NCBI GenBank assembly: GCA_002329365.1 | Contig: DCUB01000042.1 | Coordinates: 1-23,518, forward strand | Direction of reading: 5' to 3' | DNA: 23,518 nucleotides | DNA from: Ruminococcaceae bacterium UBA1425 | GTDB lineage: Bacteria; Bacillota; Clostridia; Oscillospirales; Acutalibacteraceae | Part shown: positions 23,491 through 23,518 of the stretch, piece after piece | Layout: every line of letters begins with the position of its first letter | Position numbering within the stretch: the first letter of the stretch is position 1 | Program-made: the position numbers and the translations under genes | The notes under the pieces: generated by a model | Told to the model about the DNA's origin: nothing | Database searches by the model: none | The model's input: only the letters and a program-made list of their open reading frames with translations

Positions 23491-23518
23491 TTCTGAGTGG
23501 ACTGTTATCATGTAAGTA

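Overview
The window looks like chromosomal DNA from an endospore-forming member of the Clostridia (Bacillota), probably a gut anaerobe. Evidence for this is a full-length SpoIVA (a spore-coat ATPase found only in endospore formers), strong AGGAGG-type ribosome binding sites, TTG/GTG starts, moderate GC and a cation-coupled GPH sugar transporter next to intracellular glycosidases. I cannot name the genus. No transcription-factor gene, transposase, integrase, CRISPR array or rRNA is visible.

Layout. (1) 1-131: two tRNA genes on the minus strand (Val, then Asp cut by the window edge) with a good promoter at 166-194. (2) 249-5517, minus strand: a three-gene surface-modification operon with an M20 peptidase carrying an N-terminal membrane segment, a large glycosyltransferase-LicD fusion and a fucose-acetylase-like acyltransferase. 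(3) 5820-8884, plus strand: a sialidase-fold glycoside hydrolase, a GH5 endoglycoceramidase-like hydrolase and a small helical protein. They lie behind a promoter whose -35 box is covered by a palindromic operator candidate. (4) 9000-10478, minus: spoIVA; then a membrane-tailed GNAT acetyltransferase on plus. (5) 11301-11586: a cluster of short GGAACGGTC hairpin repeats, including a 121-bp MITE-like unit; a related copy sits at 8925-8969. (6) 11587-13379, minus: a PglE-like aminotransferase and a PglC-like phosphoglycosyl transferase. (7) 13584-13694, plus: a 36-residue amphipathic peptide gene with its own extended -10 promoter, ribosome binding site and strong terminator. (8) 13751-22504: a divergent glycan-use locus. 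On minus lie a SIS-domain protein, a GxDLY/SGNH esterase, a nitroreductase, a DUF6054-like protein and a GH36 alpha-galactosidase. On plus lie a GPH transporter and an 826-residue GH38/GH57-like protein. (9) 22592-23329: TraX-family membrane protein, a terminator, and at the right edge a run of 10-bp TGGTGCATTT repeats.

How the genes may work together (inference): the GPH transporter imports a small glycan or glycoside. The cytoplasmic GH36, the GH38/57-like protein and the SGNH esterase would then trim it, and the SIS protein would handle a phosphosugar. None of the four glycosidases in the window has a signal peptide, so degradation would be intracellular. The left operon and the aminotransferase/PglC pair would instead build and decorate cell-surface glycans. 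The least explained items are the 36-residue peptide, the GH38/57-like protein, the operon mixing a nitroreductase and a DUF6054-like protein with glycan genes, and the cytoplasmic sialidase-fold plus endoglycoceramidase-like pair.
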